DNA from: Rhodopirellula islandica
GTDB taxonomy: Bacteria; Planctomycetota; Planctomycetia; Pirellulales; Pirellulaceae
NCBI RefSeq assembly: GCF_001027925.1
Contig: NZ_LECT01000005.1
Coordinates: 1 to 47,237, forward strand
Length of the DNA: 47,237 nt
Direction: 5' to 3'
Part shown: one piece after another, positions 1 through 9,465 of the stretch
Layout of the letters: each line of letters begins with the position of its first letter
How positions within the stretch are numbered: position 1 is the stretch's first letter
The notes under the pieces: model-generated
Told to the model about the DNA's origin: nothing
Database searches by the model: none
What the model saw: the letters and a program-made list of their open reading frames with translations, nothing else
Program-made: the position numbers and the translations under genes

Positions 1-159
1 CGCGAACCGGAGGAGCATTCGGCGGCAATCATCGCCCCGGATGGGGCCGGCGTTCTTAGCTCGGGGCGGAAGCCCCGAGACCGATGACGAAACCCAAGAA
101 ACCGCCCCGGACGGGGCTGGCGTGGGGCTTGCCGCGTGGGCCTCGCTGACGCGTCGGGT
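1..159 (+). repeat. 159-bp direct repeat, copy 1
   Basis: This stretch recurs almost base for base at 452-610. It contains short hairpins: GCCCCGGATGGGGC, and a CTCGGGGC / GCCCCGAG stem. It ends in the short motif CTCACGCGTCGGG or a close variant, which also occurs at 8126-8140. A partial copy of its beginning closes the window at 47198. No convincing gene lies in 1-639; the ORFs there run through repeats. Confidence 0.85.
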
Positions 160-241
160 TTCCATTTCGGCAGGCTTGGAAGCCCATCGTACGGGGCGCG
201 AACCGGGGATCGTTCGGCGACGGAACGGCAAACATCTGTCG

Positions 242-375
242 TCGCTCTGCGACTTGGGGTTTGTCTCCGGTTGATCGAACAACCGCGGAGCGGTGACAGT
301 TGTCAGCCTCGGGTTTTCAACCCGAGGTCTCGAGCGTTACCCCACACGCTCGGCAAGCCGCGGAGCGGCGACAGG
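242..375 (+). repeat. Diverged half copy of the 243-bp palindromic repeat
   Basis: This segment starts with TCGCTCTGCGACT, carries ACCGCGGAGCGGTGACAG and the hairpin CCTCGGGTT..AACCCGAGG, and ends with GCCGCGGAGCGGCGACAG. The same parts occur in the same order in the two complete copies at 6329-6571 and 6612-6854. It is probably an older, partly eroded member of that family. Confidence 0.6.
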
Positions 376-451
376 CGAGCTGGGATGGATTGAAAAAGTG
401 AAATTGGAAATTGTAAATTGATAAATCCGGGTGGTTGGGGCGGTGACGAGA

Positions 452-610
452 CGCGAACCGGAGGAGCGTTCGGCGGCAATCATCGCCCCGGATGGGGCCG
501 GCGTTCTTAGCTCGGGGCGGAAGCCCCGAGACCGATGACGAAACATGAGAGGCCGCCCCGGACGGGGCCGGCGTGGGGCTTGCCGCGTGGGCCTCGCTCA
601 CGCGTCGGGC
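452..610 (+). repeat. 159-bp direct repeat, copy 2
   Basis: Second copy of the repeat at 1-159, in the same orientation and of equal length, with scattered substitutions. It lies just downstream of the DUF1552 gene, which reads towards it. Together with the element at 242-375 it fills the spacer. Confidence 0.85.
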
Positions 611-639
611 TACCAAGGCCTTTCGATTCTTTCAGCGGC

Positions 640-1962
640 CTACAGTCTGGCGAGCCGTTTTTCTGCGTCGCCGAAGTCATCGAGTTCGACTCCCATGCGA
701 TCCATGATCGACAGGTACATGCTGCACAGTTTGCGGTCGTCGTCGGATTCTTCGAGGTAATCCAGGACGCGTCCGGTTTCCAAATTGCCTGACAACCCAC
801 CGGTCAGCAGCACGGGCAGTTTGCTGGAATCGTGAGCGTTGCCTGACCACATGCTGGACAGGAACAGCAGGCATGAATGGTCCAGCACGGTGGCGTCCCC
901 TTCCGGCATCGCGTCCAGTTTTCCAGCCAAGTACGCGTATTGGCTGCAGTAGTACCGCGAGATTCGCTCGTAGGCATCGGAGCGATCGCTGTGCGAGGCG
1001 GAGTGGTGCGTCGATTTCACGTCCAGGAATGGGTAGAACAAACCGGACAAGTCACGGTTGAGCAGCAGCGTTGCCACACGGGCTTTGTCCGTTTGGAATC
1101 CCAACGCCACGATGTCGCACATCAATCGCATGTGCTCACGAATGTCCTCGGGCAAGCCATCGTCCGGGCGTTTCATCGCGTGGATCGGTTTGCCCTGATC
1201 TTTGGCGCGGTCGCTGGCTTTGGAGTGAGCCGCTCGCATCGATGCGGCGCGTCGCTCGACTTCGCGAACGCTGCTCAAAAACTCCTCCAGTTTGGCGCGG
1301 TCGGCAGAGCTGACTTGTCGACGCAGGGAGGCCGCGTCTTCGCCGACCCGGTCCAGAATGCTCTCGTTGCGACGACTGCCTTGATTGTCAAACAATGCAT
1401 CGAAGGCGAGTGACGGGTAGACTTCCATGGGCACCGGCGACGTCGCGTTTTGCCACGAGATGTGCGAACTGTAAGCCATCGAGAAGTTGGTTTCGTGGTA
1501 ACCCGTCACGGGCTGTTCGCAGCCGAGCACCAAGCTGGGGACCGCGGTTTGATCTTGGAAGTGGTTGGCCAGCATTTGGTCCATGCTGATGCCGCCGCGA
1601 AGCTCCGAGCCTTTTTTTAGCGAAGCTCCCGAGAGGATGTTGCCCGTTTGTCCCGGGTGAATACCAACGCCGGTTGCGTTCTCATTGAACAATCCGGTGA
1701 TGAAATTCATCTTGTGTTTGAGCGGTTCCATGGGAGCCAGGCTCTTGCCCAGTTCCATGTCTGTGCCGGCACCTTTGGCCCACCAGTGATCGGCGTTGAT
1801 CCCGCAGCCCATGAACAACGCCGCAAAACGCTGAGGGGTTTCGGCGGCATCGTTCCCAACCATCGTTTCGCGGCCCCAGACCGGGATCGATTCCAACCAA
1901 GGCAATGCCATGGCAACGCCGGCACCACGCAGCAGTGTTCGTCGGTTGACAGCAGGGTTCAT
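640..1962 (-). CDS. DUF1552 family protein, Tat-exported
   Basis: A 440-residue protein of the DUF1552 family, which is common in planctomycetes and usually encoded next to a DUF1592/PSCyt protein, as here. Its biochemical role is not established. The N-terminus has a twin-arginine signal (NRRTLLRGAGVAMALPWL, about residues 6-23), so it is expected to be exported folded, possibly with a cofactor. The middle holds family-typical sequence such as GIHPGQTGNILSG and SMDQMLANHF, and the C-terminal half holds DHSCLLFLSSMWSGNAHDSS. Its ATG overlaps the TGA of the upstream DUF1592 gene by 4 bp (ATGA), which implies translational coupling and a joint function. No terminator hairpin was seen downstream; the spacer is repeats. 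Confidence 0.93.
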   Translation of the reverse strand: MNPAVNRRTLLRGAGVAMALPWLESIPVWGRETMVGNDAAETPQRFAALFMGCGINADHWWAKGAGTDMELGKSLAPMEPLKHKMNFITGLFNENATGVGIHPGQTGNILSGASLKKGSELRGGISMDQMLANHFQDQTAVPSLVLGCEQPVTGYHETNFSMAYSSHISWQNATSPVPMEVYPSLAFDALFDNQGSRRNESILDRVGEDAASLRRQVSSADRAKLEEFLSSVREVERRAASMRAAHSKASDRAKDQGKPIHAMKRPDDGLPEDIREHMRLMCDIVALGFQTDKARVATLLLNRDLSGLFYPFLDVKSTHHSASHSDRSDAYERISRYYCSQYAYLAGKLDAMPEGDATVLDHSCLLFLSSMWSGNAHDSSKLPVLLTGGLSGNLETGRVLDYLEESDDDRKLCSMYLSIMDRMGVELDDFGDAEKRLARL

Positions 1963-4900
1963 GGGGAAGGTTCCGTTTCAGAGGAAGGGGCGGAGTCGAC
2001 GGAGGCAAGTTGAACGCGTTTGTTGCGGAACGCGGGGCTGGTCACGATCGTTTCGATCATGGATGAAAAGCGGTGCTCGTTGGCTTGCAGATTCGATTTC
2101 ATCTCGGCCACCAGGGATTCATCCGAAAGTTGCAGCGATCGTCCGAGAGCGTACGCCAGCAACTTGCGGCACAGGTGTTCGACAAAGTCGTCTTCGCGAT
2201 CGCGGCGGATGTAATCTCGCAGACCTTGGATGCCGTCACCTTGGCCGCCATCAGGAAACACGACGCTGGCGTCGATCGAACGTCCACCCAGGTCGGCGTC
2301 TCGCATTTCACCGACGGGGCCGTAGCCTTCGAAGACCAGTCCCATCGAGTCGATTCGTTCGTGGCACCCGGCGCAGCTGGGGTGTTCGCGATGCCGCGCA
2401 AGGGCCTCGCGAATCGTCAGGTCGCCCAGTTTGGATTCGTCTTCGGGAAGCTCAGGGACTTCGGCCGGAGGAGCCGGGACGTGCTCGCCGAGCATGCGCT
2501 GCACGACCCAGTTGCCCCGCTGCACGGGGCTGGTTCTCAGACCCGGTGAATTGCGAGTCAGGAAGACTCCCATCGGTAGCAAGCCACCGCGTCCAAACTG
2601 GTTCGCGTTGGGAAGTTGAATCCAGCCATCGGTGGAGGCGGAGGCTTTCAACAGCGAGTCGAATTGCTGTTCCTCGACCCCGTAGTGCATCGCCAATTCG
2701 CGATTGACGAAGGTGTGATCTGCATACAACAAATCAAGCACCGATCCATCGCGTTCGATCACGTCGGTGAAGAAACGCAGGGGTTCTTCCAGCATGGATT
2801 GCCGTAGGTCGTCGGTGAACGTCGGGAACCGTTCTCGGTCAACGCCGTTGTGCTGGTCAAAGCGGCGGAAGTTCAACCAGTTGCCCATGAATTCGCGAAG
2901 GAAGCCTTGGCTGCGATCGTCCTGCAACATGCGGCGCGTCTGTTCGATCAGGACGCCAGGGTCTTGCAGCTGATCCTTCGACGCCAGCGCCATCAGCGTT
3001 TCATCCGGCATGCTTGACCATAGGAAGTAGCTCAAGCGATTGGCCAGCGAGAATGAGTCCAGCGGTTCAACGCCGGTGGGCAATTTGGGGTTGTCCTGGG
3101 CTGACGTGTTCGGGGCCGACGTGTTTGGGCCAGATTGGGCTGGACGGGATTGAGTTGGGTCGACGCGATAGCAGAAGTGCGGCGACATCAAGATTCGCAC
3201 GATGCAGTCGCGAATGGATTCCTCGTGATCCAGTTCGCCTTCGGTTCGCAAGTATTGATAGAACGCGAGCAGTGAATCTTGGTCGGTTTGCTCGAGTGGG
3301 CGGCGGTAGGCTCGTTCAGCAAACTGCAGCATCGCTTCGAGTTGGACCGGTTCCGATTCTTCGCGAATTTTTTCGAGCGAACGGAAGGTTTTGGAGAGGT
3401 CGTCGAAGTAACGCCGAATCGCGGCCAAGGCCTTGGGGCTGGCCCCGACCCGTTCCGCTTTTTCGGCGTAGGTGTCGCGTAGGCCACGGACCTTTTCTTC
3501 GGCGATGCAGTCCTTGTCTTCAGCACGGTACCGGTCGAAAACTCGGTCTCGCATGAAAGCGGAGTCCGTGCGGTCAAACCAAATGAAGCCCGCATATTGA
3601 CGCATCGGAGCGGAGGTGACGAAGTCCAGTTCCAGCCAGAGACGATCGAGCATTTCTCGCTGGGCATCCGTGAGCATCAAGTCGCAAAGCGGTTCGTCGT
3701 CGCGAAAGTACCCCATTTGGCTATGGAACCCGGCACTCAAGAAACGTCCCTTGAGCTTCTTCTCGTTCTTTTGATCCAGGTACACGCGAGCCCGCTCGGA
3801 GACCAAGAACTGATCCGGAAAGACGTTGCAGAATCGATCCAGCTCTTTTGCATAGGTCGCTTGTTCGGATTCCGATTCCGGGATCTGCATGGATGCGACG
3901 ACGGCGTCCTTGGCGGGCAGGTCAAGCTGACTTGGGTCAAAGGTCTTCATCAACTCCGGCAGTGGCGGAAGTTGATCTGCTGCGAAGCGTCGTCGATTGG
4001 CAATGAATTGACGGTTCTTCCAAAGCACCAACGATTGCGAGCCCGAATTCATCTCGGGCGCGGTCAGGTTGGGCACGTCCGGGATCAACGCTTGGCGAAG
4101 CGACTCGATGAAGGTCGCCATGGTTTCACAATGTTGTCGGGCTTCTGAATCAGAAGCGTTCGATTGGGCAACTTCATGCCAAATCGTTCTCAAGGCGAAG
4201 ATCGGGCCGATGGACGCTTGGTTCAGCTCGTTTGTTTCTTCGCTTTGCAACCGGTCTTCGTTCAGCAAGTTGCTCAACAGCTGACAGTAACGAACGCTGA
4301 CGCCCTGTTGGGACGCCAGTTCCTCAAGTGAATGCTGTGTCGGCGATTGGTGGTGTTTCCAAACCACGAACAAGTGGTCCGAGACACGGGTGTTTTGTTG
4401 ACGATAGAAATCGATGATGCGATTGACGCAAAACTTGTCGCGATCGGTTTCGGTGATCACGGGATGCGGTGCGAATTCGAGTCCTGCGGGCGTGATCGCC
4501 ATGTGCTCGGAGACGCGTCGAGCCGCCTGCAGGTACTTCTTGAGCAGCGCGGGTGACATCGTCAGTGATTCACCAGAGTTGTCGAACCCGGCTTCGTTGG
4601 CGGGATCGATGGGGAAGTCGGCTGCGGGACGAATGTCGACGCCGGTGAGGTCACGGATGGTGCGGTCGTATTCTGCGCTGCTGAGTCGCCGCGCCAGCAC
4701 CATCCCCGGGTCACCGCTGGTTCGCTTGGCTTCCGCTGCTTTCAGGGATTCGATCCAAGCGATCACCGCGTCTCGCTGCTCGGCGTTTGGTTGGATGTCC
4801 GAGTCTTCGGGTGGCATGTCACCCACTTCCAAGCGGTCCAAGACGACTGCCCAGTGGCGGAATCGTTTCACGACATCGTCGATGTTTTGGTCGACGCTGA

Positions 4901-5066
4901 GGTCCAGGTCGCCTTCGGCGGATTGGTCGTCGTGACACTGCAAGCAGTTCTGCTGCAGGAACGGTTGGACCGTGTCTTGGAACACAGTTTCCAGTGAGTC
5001 GGAGCCCACGGCGCTGACACAGAAATTGCCAACAAGAAGGGTCAGGGCGAATCGCATGAAATGCAT
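1959..5066 (-). CDS. Planctomycete cytochrome c-type protein (DUF1587/1595/1592/1588/1585)
   Basis: A large exported protein, 1035 residues from the ATG at 5066. The frame stays open to 5153, but the upstream part is proline-rich and would bury the signal peptide HFMRFALTLLVGNFCVSAVG, so 5066 is preferred. A haem-binding CLQCH lies at residues 41-45 (the PSCyt module). Then come DUF1587 (SSAEYDRTIRDLTGVDI), DUF1595 (AYRRPLEQTDQDSLLAFYQYL), DUF1592 (LANRLSYFLWSSMPDETL), DUF1588 (RGGLLPMGVFLTRNSPGLRT, with a second CAGCH further on) and DUF1585 near the C-terminus (CRKLLAYALGRSLQLSD). The family is probably involved in periplasmic redox or polymer breakdown, but the substrate is unknown. It is coupled to the DUF1552 gene by ATGA. 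Confidence 0.93.
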   Translation of the reverse strand: MHFMRFALTLLVGNFCVSAVGSDSLETVFQDTVQPFLQQNCLQCHDDQSAEGDLDLSVDQNIDDVVKRFRHWAVVLDRLEVGDMPPEDSDIQPNAEQRDAVIAWIESLKAAEAKRTSGDPGMVLARRLSSAEYDRTIRDLTGVDIRPAADFPIDPANEAGFDNSGESLTMSPALLKKYLQAARRVSEHMAITPAGLEFAPHPVITETDRDKFCVNRIIDFYRQQNTRVSDHLFVVWKHHQSPTQHSLEELASQQGVSVRYCQLLSNLLNEDRLQSEETNELNQASIGPIFALRTIWHEVAQSNASDSEARQHCETMATFIESLRQALIPDVPNLTAPEMNSGSQSLVLWKNRQFIANRRRFAADQLPPLPELMKTFDPSQLDLPAKDAVVASMQIPESESEQATYAKELDRFCNVFPDQFLVSERARVYLDQKNEKKLKGRFLSAGFHSQMGYFRDDEPLCDLMLTDAQREMLDRLWLELDFVTSAPMRQYAGFIWFDRTDSAFMRDRVFDRYRAEDKDCIAEEKVRGLRDTYAEKAERVGASPKALAAIRRYFDDLSKTFRSLEKIREESEPVQLEAMLQFAERAYRRPLEQTDQDSLLAFYQYLRTEGELDHEESIRDCIVRILMSPHFCYRVDPTQSRPAQSGPNTSAPNTSAQDNPKLPTGVEPLDSFSLANRLSYFLWSSMPDETLMALASKDQLQDPGVLIEQTRRMLQDDRSQGFLREFMGNWLNFRRFDQHNGVDRERFPTFTDDLRQSMLEEPLRFFTDVIERDGSVLDLLYADHTFVNRELAMHYGVEEQQFDSLLKASASTDGWIQLPNANQFGRGGLLPMGVFLTRNSPGLRTSPVQRGNWVVQRMLGEHVPAPPAEVPELPEDESKLGDLTIREALARHREHPSCAGCHERIDSMGLVFEGYGPVGEMRDADLGGRSIDASVVFPDGGQGDGIQGLRDYIRRDREDDFVEHLCRKLLAYALGRSLQLSDESLVAEMKSNLQANEHRFSSMIETIVTSPAFRNKRVQLASVDSAPSSETEPSP

Positions 5067-5222
5067 GGCCGCGTCGTTGTAGGAGGGAACGCGAATCGGA
5101 GCATGAGGGGGCGGGGGGGACCGCGGCGGGTTCGGTCGAGGTTCGGCAACCAACGATCGAGCCGTCTATCATAACTCATTCCTTTCACGAGCGAGTGGGC
5201 AATCCAAGTGGGGGTTGAGATT

Positions 5223-5251
5223 TTGCAATCTTGGTCCCCTTCACCCATAAT
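5223..5251 (+). promoter_or_regulatory. Candidate sigma70-type promoter for the TPR/WXG100 pair
   Basis: TTGCAA (5223-5228) is followed after 17 bases by CATAAT (5246-5251), close to the TTGACA-17-TATAAT consensus. It lies about 90 bp upstream of the preferred ATG at 5339, in the spacer between divergent genes. This is a pattern match only. Confidence 0.35.
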
Positions 5252-5338
5252 GAATGGTCTCTTCTGAGCCACTGGCGGTGCATCGCCGCTGTGTTGGTTA
5301 CGCCCTTGCCTCATGATTCTCTTCCGCGAGCGATTTCA

Positions 5339-6043
5339 ATGACCGCCGTTCCCACCAATGAAGGAAGCGAATCGGCGACCGTGTCGACGCGTCGCCAGCA
5401 ACTCGAGCACCATCTGAAAACTTGTCCCACGGATCGCGAGGGGTACCTGGAACTGGCCACGATCTATCGCGAAGAACATCGTCCCTTGCAGGCGGCGAAA
5501 GTCTTGCGTCAGGCACATGAGTTGTTTCCGGACGACATGTCAATGTTGTGGGAATTGGAAGAAGCCCAATTGGCTCGGTCGGTCCAGCAGTTGGTGGAGG
5601 TGCGAGATTTGGCGACTCGGTTGGGGAATTCCTCCGCCGATCATGAGCTGGATCGTGCGACCACGGACTGGGCCAATTGTCGGCTGAAGGTTTGCCGGGC
5701 CCGACTCGCGCGGGATCCTTCGCTGACCTACCTGCACATGGTCCTGGGCGAAGCCCTGTACGACCTGGAACGATACGAGGAAGCGATGGAGGAGTTGGAA
5801 CCGCTGGTGGATTCTGAAACCCATTCGCCCGGTGCCTACCTGTTGATGGGGCGTTGTCAGTTGTTGCTCAGTCAAGACATGGCGGCGATGAAGTCGCTGC
5901 GTCAGGCATCGATCCGGCGTGCGGTGGTCGGGCCTGCGAAAACTCGATCGGCGGCGCTCCGGTTGCTCATTGATTTGGCCGAGCGTCATGGTTTGCATGC
6001 CAGTTTGCAATTTTATCAACAATCTCTCCAGGCGATTTCATGA
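5339..6043 (+). CDS. Tetratricopeptide repeat protein
   Basis: A 234-residue soluble protein made mostly of TPR-like helical pairs, such as LELATIYREEHRPLQAAKVL, MVLGEALYDLERYEEAMEEL and GAYLLMGRCQLLLSQDMAAM. No signal peptide or membrane segment is visible, so it is probably cytoplasmic and acts as a protein-binding scaffold. The frame is open from 5231, but the extension is not TPR-like, and the ATG at 5339 (MTAVPTNEG) fits better with the candidate promoter upstream. Its TGA overlaps the ATG of the WXG100-like gene by 4 bp. Tight coupling suggests that it binds or chaperones that small partner; this is inference. Confidence 0.82.
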   Translation: MTAVPTNEGSESATVSTRRQQLEHHLKTCPTDREGYLELATIYREEHRPLQAAKVLRQAHELFPDDMSMLWELEEAQLARSVQQLVEVRDLATRLGNSSADHELDRATTDWANCRLKVCRARLARDPSLTYLHMVLGEALYDLERYEEAMEELEPLVDSETHSPGAYLLMGRCQLLLSQDMAAMKSLRQASIRRAVVGPAKTRSAALRLLIDLAERHGLHASLQFYQQSLQAIS

Positions 6044-6309
6044 ATCAAGCCATCGGTGACCCGGATCAAATTCGCCAGTTCGCATCTCAATTGGCTCGAT
6101 TCGCGGAGGAGCTGCGGCAACGCGGGACAGGGCTGTCGGCTCAAATGAACCAGCTCGAACAAAGCTGGCGAGACGACCAGCAGAGAAAATTCAATCAAGA
6201 ATTTCAGGATCAACTGCGGCAACTGCAGCGTTTGGTGCAGGCCACCGACGAGCATGTGCCCTATCTGATGCGGAAAGCAGATCAGTTGGACGCCTACCTG
6301 GGACGCTGA
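6040..6309 (+). CDS. WXG100/ESAT-6-like small helical protein
   Basis: An 89-residue, all-helical, Gln-rich protein with the layout of WXG100 proteins: two amphipathic helices (residues about 8-40 and 50-85) joined by a turn carrying a tryptophan (QSWRDDQQRKF). In classical members the turn reads WxG; here Gly is replaced (W-R-D), as in several diverged subfamilies. Such proteins form helical-hairpin dimers and are often exported by type VII (EssC/EccC) systems, but no such ATPase is encoded in this window. Its ATG overlaps the TPR gene stop (ATGA), so the two are translated together. Confidence 0.75.
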   Translation: MNQAIGDPDQIRQFASQLARFAEELRQRGTGLSAQMNQLEQSWRDDQQRKFNQEFQDQLRQLQRLVQATDEHVPYLMRKADQLDAYLGR

Positions 6310-6328
6310 TCCCGCGATCGCGTTTCCG

Positions 6329-6571
6329 TCGCTCTGCGACTGCGGGGCGGAGGCGTCGCGTGAGGGAACCGCGGAGCGGTGAAATTTGCCAGCCTCGGGT
6401 TTCAACCCGAGGTCTCGGGTGGCGTTCCCGAAACCGGACAGCCACGGCGTGGCGACAGGTGTTGGGAGCGCGTGTCCGGCTGTCGTCGCTCCGCGACTGG
6501 GATGATTGTCGGGCGTCGGCGGGCCTTGGGTTGAAACCCAAGGCTGGCGGCTTCCGTCGCTCCGCGACTGG
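6329..6571 (+). repeat. 243-bp hairpin-rich repeat, copy 1
   Basis: One of two equally long direct copies (the other is 6612-6854) in a gene-free spacer of about 745 bp. It contains two perfect 20-nt hairpins, CCTCGGGTTTCAACCCGAGG and CCTTGGGTTGAAACCCAAGG. It also carries GC-rich CCGCGGAGCGG and CGCTCCGCGAC motifs that can pair with each other. There is no coding potential of its own; the ORFs crossing it are accidental. Confidence 0.85.
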
Positions 6572-6611
6572 GGTGCGTTTCGATGTCAAACCCATGCTCA
6601 TTGGGCAGTCA

Positions 6612-6854
6612 TCGCTCTGTGACTGTGGGGTGGAGGCGTCGCGTGAGGGAACCGCGGAGCGGTGGCAGTCGCTAGCCTCGGGTTTCAACCCGAGGTCTTG
6701 GATGGCGTTCCCGAACCAGGACAGCCAGGGAGTGGCGACAGGTGTTGGGAACGCGTGTCCGGCTGTCGTCGCTCCGCGACTGGGATGATTGTCGGGGGTC
6801 GGCGGGCCTTGGGTTGAAACCCAAGGCTGGCGGCTTCCGTCGCTCCGCGACTGG
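6612..6854 (+). repeat. 243-bp hairpin-rich repeat, copy 2
   Basis: Second copy of the element at 6329-6571, in the same orientation and separated from it by 40 bp. Both hairpins are preserved, and the substitutions fall mostly outside the stems. The remaining bases up to 7055 show nothing recognisable apart from the leader of the next gene. Confidence 0.85.
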
Positions 6855-7055
6855 TTTGCTTTGCGATTAAAAAACAAGGGTTCTTGCAACGAGCGGTCGC
6901 AATGTCCACCCTAGGGAAGCGGGAAAGCAGAAATCTCACGCCCCATTCGTCCAAATGACCCTTCAGGCCACTTGGTGAATCGGTCGATACTTCCCGTCTG
7001 AACTTGCGATTCAACCTGATAGCGACCCCACTCTGATCAAAGGCACTTCCCAACG

Positions 7056-8111
7056 ATGAGCCAGCACCCGAACTCGTTTCCAAAATTGCACAACGCTGCT
7101 TGGCCCGGAGTGGTCGGCAAGGGCGACGACGATGCCAACCCCATCATTCCCTTGGATGAAATGCTTGACCTGACCGCTGCGGCGGAAGTGGACGGGCGGA
7201 AATTCGACGGCGTCGATCTGTTTCTGTTCTCGCCTCACGTGTCCATCGACGCGGACGATGCGGAACTGGAAGCCTTGGCCGAAAAGGTTCGCAGCCGATC
7301 GCTGAACATCGGCACCGTGGTCGCTCCCGTTTGGGAACCCACCGGCGGCGGAAGCGCTGGCGGCAGTCCTGAAGAAGTCGAAGCGTTCTTGAAGCAAGTT
7401 CGCAAGGGCTGCGAGATCGGCAAGAAGTTGCGTGAACTCGGCGTCCGTCCGTATGGATGCATTCGCTTGGACAGCGCGATGGGTGTGGCGGATTGGGTCA
7501 AGGATCCTGAGGCCAACCAAAGCAAGATCGCCGACACGTTCAAAGCCGCATCGGATATCGCCGAAGAGTACGACGAACGCCTCGCCGCGGAAGGTGAAAT
7601 CTGCTGGGGTGGCATGCAGTCTTGGAAGAAGATGGTTGACTTGCTTGAGCGAGTCGGTCATCCCGAGCGATTTGGTTTCCAAGCGGACATGGCTCACACG
7701 TTGCTGTACCTGCTTGGTTACAACGCACCGGAAGATGCGATTTTGCCGCAAGACTTTGATTGGGCCGACAAAGAGAAAAAGGCGGCGGCATTGAAAGAGT
7801 TGACGCATGCCTTGCGGCCATGGACGATCGACTTTCACGTCGCACAAAATGACGCGACCGTGCACGGCACTGGCAGCCACGACAAAACGGGACGGCACTG
7901 CTTGCCCAACGATCCCAACGGCAAATTGGACATCGCCACCGACGCGGGCCACTGGTTGCGTGACGAGCACGGGGACGTGTTGCAGACCTGCAAGCACATT
8001 TGCTGGGACGGGTGCATGTTCCCCAACGACGTCATGCACAAGCCTGAGACCTGGAACGAAATCCTGGCAGCGATGCTGAGCGTGCAAGACGCTCACGGCT
8101 GGAACGAGTGA
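7056..8111 (+). CDS. Xylose isomerase-like TIM-barrel protein
   Basis: A 351-residue cytoplasmic protein with the character of the AP_endonuc_2/xylose isomerase-like TIM barrel (sugar phosphate isomerase/epimerase superfamily). Visible strand and metal-site segments include [55 protein letters not shown] and [11 protein letters not shown]; the Glu, Asp and His residues in the latter segments are plausible divalent-metal ligands. No signal peptide is present. The next gene downstream is a Gfo/Idh/MocA oxidoreductase; this pairing is common in sugar or polyol catabolic clusters, so an isomerase or epimerase step on an oxidised sugar is likely. The exact substrate cannot be read from the sequence. 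Confidence 0.85.
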   Translation: MSQHPNSFPKLHNAAWPGVVGKGDDDANPIIPLDEMLDLTAAAEVDGRKFDGVDLFLFSPHVSIDADDAELEALAEKVRSRSLNIGTVVAPVWEPTGGGSAGGSPEEVEAFLKQVRKGCEIGKKLRELGVRPYGCIRLDSAMGVADWVKDPEANQSKIADTFKAASDIAEEYDERLAAEGEICWGGMQSWKKMVDLLERVGHPERFGFQADMAHTLLYLLGYNAPEDAILPQDFDWADKEKKAAALKELTHALRPWTIDFHVAQNDATVHGTGSHDKTGRHCLPNDPNGKLDIATDAGHWLRDEHGDVLQTCKHICWDGCMFPNDVMHKPETWNEILAAMLSVQDAHGWNE

Positions 8112-8129
8112 TTCGAGGTGGTCCCTCGC

Positions 8130-8175
8130 TCACGCGTCGGGTTGTGGTTTTTTCACGCGTCGGGTTGTGGTTTTT
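8130..8175 (+). repeat. Tandem 23-bp repeat (2 copies)
   Basis: A 23-base unit beginning TCACGCGTCGGGTTGTGG and ending in a T run is repeated exactly at 8130-8152 and 8153-8175. It lies between two co-directional genes. The unit begins with the same ACGCGTCGGG motif that ends the 159-bp repeats. It is probably replication slippage of a dispersed repeat end. Confidence 0.8.
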
Positions 8176-8331
8176 CGTGTGAATCACTTGATCAAGCGAC
8201 GGCTTTCGCCACTCTGCCAAGAGTTTCATGTCGCTTGCGAAAATGGATTGTCTTCCTGCCGAACTAACTTTTGTGGCGGAAGGGCGTCTGCCCTCCATCT
8301 ACATCAATCTCCTTCTTCCCCTCAATAACGA

Positions 8332-9465
8332 ATGAAACCTCTGAACATTGGCCTGATCGGCTGCGGCTTCATGGGCCGAACGCACACCAACGGGTACCGC
8401 CAAGCTCCGCGTTTCTTTGACCTGGAATACCATCCCGTCTTGAAGGCCGTTTGCGCTCGCAACGAAGAGAAGGCCAAAGCCTTCGCGGAACAGCAGGGTT
8501 ACGAGTCGGTGGAAACCGATTGGCGCAAACTGCTCGAACGCGATGACATCGACGCGGTTGACGTTTGCACGCCCAACAACTTGCACAAAGAGATCTCGAT
8601 CGCCGCTGCCGAAGCCGGCAAGATGGTTCTGTGCGAAAAGCCCTTGGCGATGAACACCGCCGAAGGCATCGAAATGTGCGAAGCGGTTGAGAAGGCCGGC
8701 GTTCGCAACATGGTTTGGTACAACTATCGTCGTGTCCCCGCCGTGACGTTGGCCAAGCAATTGATTGACGAAGGTCGGCTTGGCAAGATCTTCCATTACC
8801 GTGCCAACTTCTTGCAGGACTGGACGATCAACGCCGACGTTCCTCAAGGCGGTGCGGCAACCTGGCGTTTGGATGCGGAAGCCGCTGGCAGCGGCGTGAC
8901 CGGTGACTTGTTGGCTCACTGCATCGACACCGCTCTGTGGCTCAACGGCAGCATCCAAGATGTTTCGGCCATGACGGAAACGTTCGTCAAGGAACGGGTT
9001 CACGCGGAAACCGGCAAGAAGACTCCGGTCAAAATTGACGACGCGTGCTCCTTCCTTTGTCACTTTGACAATGGTTCGCTCGGGTTGTTCGAGTCGACTC
9101 GTTATGCTCGCGGTCACAAGGCGTTGAACACGTTGGAAATCAACGGTGAGTTCGGCTCCCTGCGTTGGGACCTGCACGACTTGCATCGCTTGGAATTCTT
9201 CGACCACAACGACGACAGCATTGTCCGCGGTTGGCGCAGCATCCATGTCAGTGATGGCGATCACCCTTACATGGCCAACTGGTGGGTTCCAGGGTTGCAG
9301 ATCGGCTATGAGCACACCTTTGTGCACCAAGTGGCCGACTTCTTGAAGTCGTTGGAATCGGACCAGCCCGCTGCGCCGACTTTCCGCGATGCACTGGAAA
9401 CCCAGCGTGTTTGCGATGCCGTGTTGGACAGTGCCGCGACCCGCAGCTGGAAAGACGTGAAGTGA
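8332..9465 (+). CDS. Gfo/Idh/MocA family NAD(P)-dependent oxidoreductase
   Basis: A 377-residue cytoplasmic dehydrogenase. The N-terminal Rossmann fold shows the dinucleotide motif [12 protein letters not shown] (residues about 7-18), followed by [14 protein letters not shown] and the family hallmark CEKPLAMN, whose Lys is the usual catalytic residue. The C-terminal domain includes [16 protein letters not shown] with the conserved Asp/His pair. The family oxidises or reduces sugars, inositols and related polyols with NAD(P). It follows a TIM-barrel isomerase-like gene, and its TGA overlaps the GTG of glcD (GTGA). This places it in one transcript with the glycolate oxidase genes and suggests that its product is processed to an alpha-hydroxy acid; this is inference. 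Confidence 0.93.
   Translation: MKPLNIGLIGCGFMGRTHTNGYRQAPRFFDLEYHPVLKAVCARNEEKAKAFAEQQGYESVETDWRKLLERDDIDAVDVCTPNNLHKEISIAAAEAGKMVLCEKPLAMNTAEGIEMCEAVEKAGVRNMVWYNYRRVPAVTLAKQLIDEGRLGKIFHYRANFLQDWTINADVPQGGAATWRLDAEAAGSGVTGDLLAHCIDTALWLNGSIQDVSAMTETFVKERVHAETGKKTPVKIDDACSFLCHFDNGSLGLFESTRYARGHKALNTLEINGEFGSLRWDLHDLHRLEFFDHNDDSIVRGWRSIHVSDGDHPYMANWWVPGLQIGYEHTFVHQVADFLKSLESDQPAAPTFRDALETQRVCDAVLDSAATRSWKDVK

Noticed and set aside
6329..6854. Possible CRISPR or tandem array in the spacer
   Set aside because: There are only two 243-bp units, with no short direct repeats separated by unique spacers and no cas genes.
8130..8175. Tandem 23-mers as a possible operator or iteron site
   Set aside because: Only two exact copies ending in T runs, and the motif is part of a dispersed repeat; nothing indicates a binding site.
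7011..9330. Long minus-strand frames (about 340-360 codons) opposite the TIM-barrel and Gfo/Idh/MocA genes
   Set aside because: The plus-strand proteins have clear family motifs; the minus frames have none and arise from codon bias.
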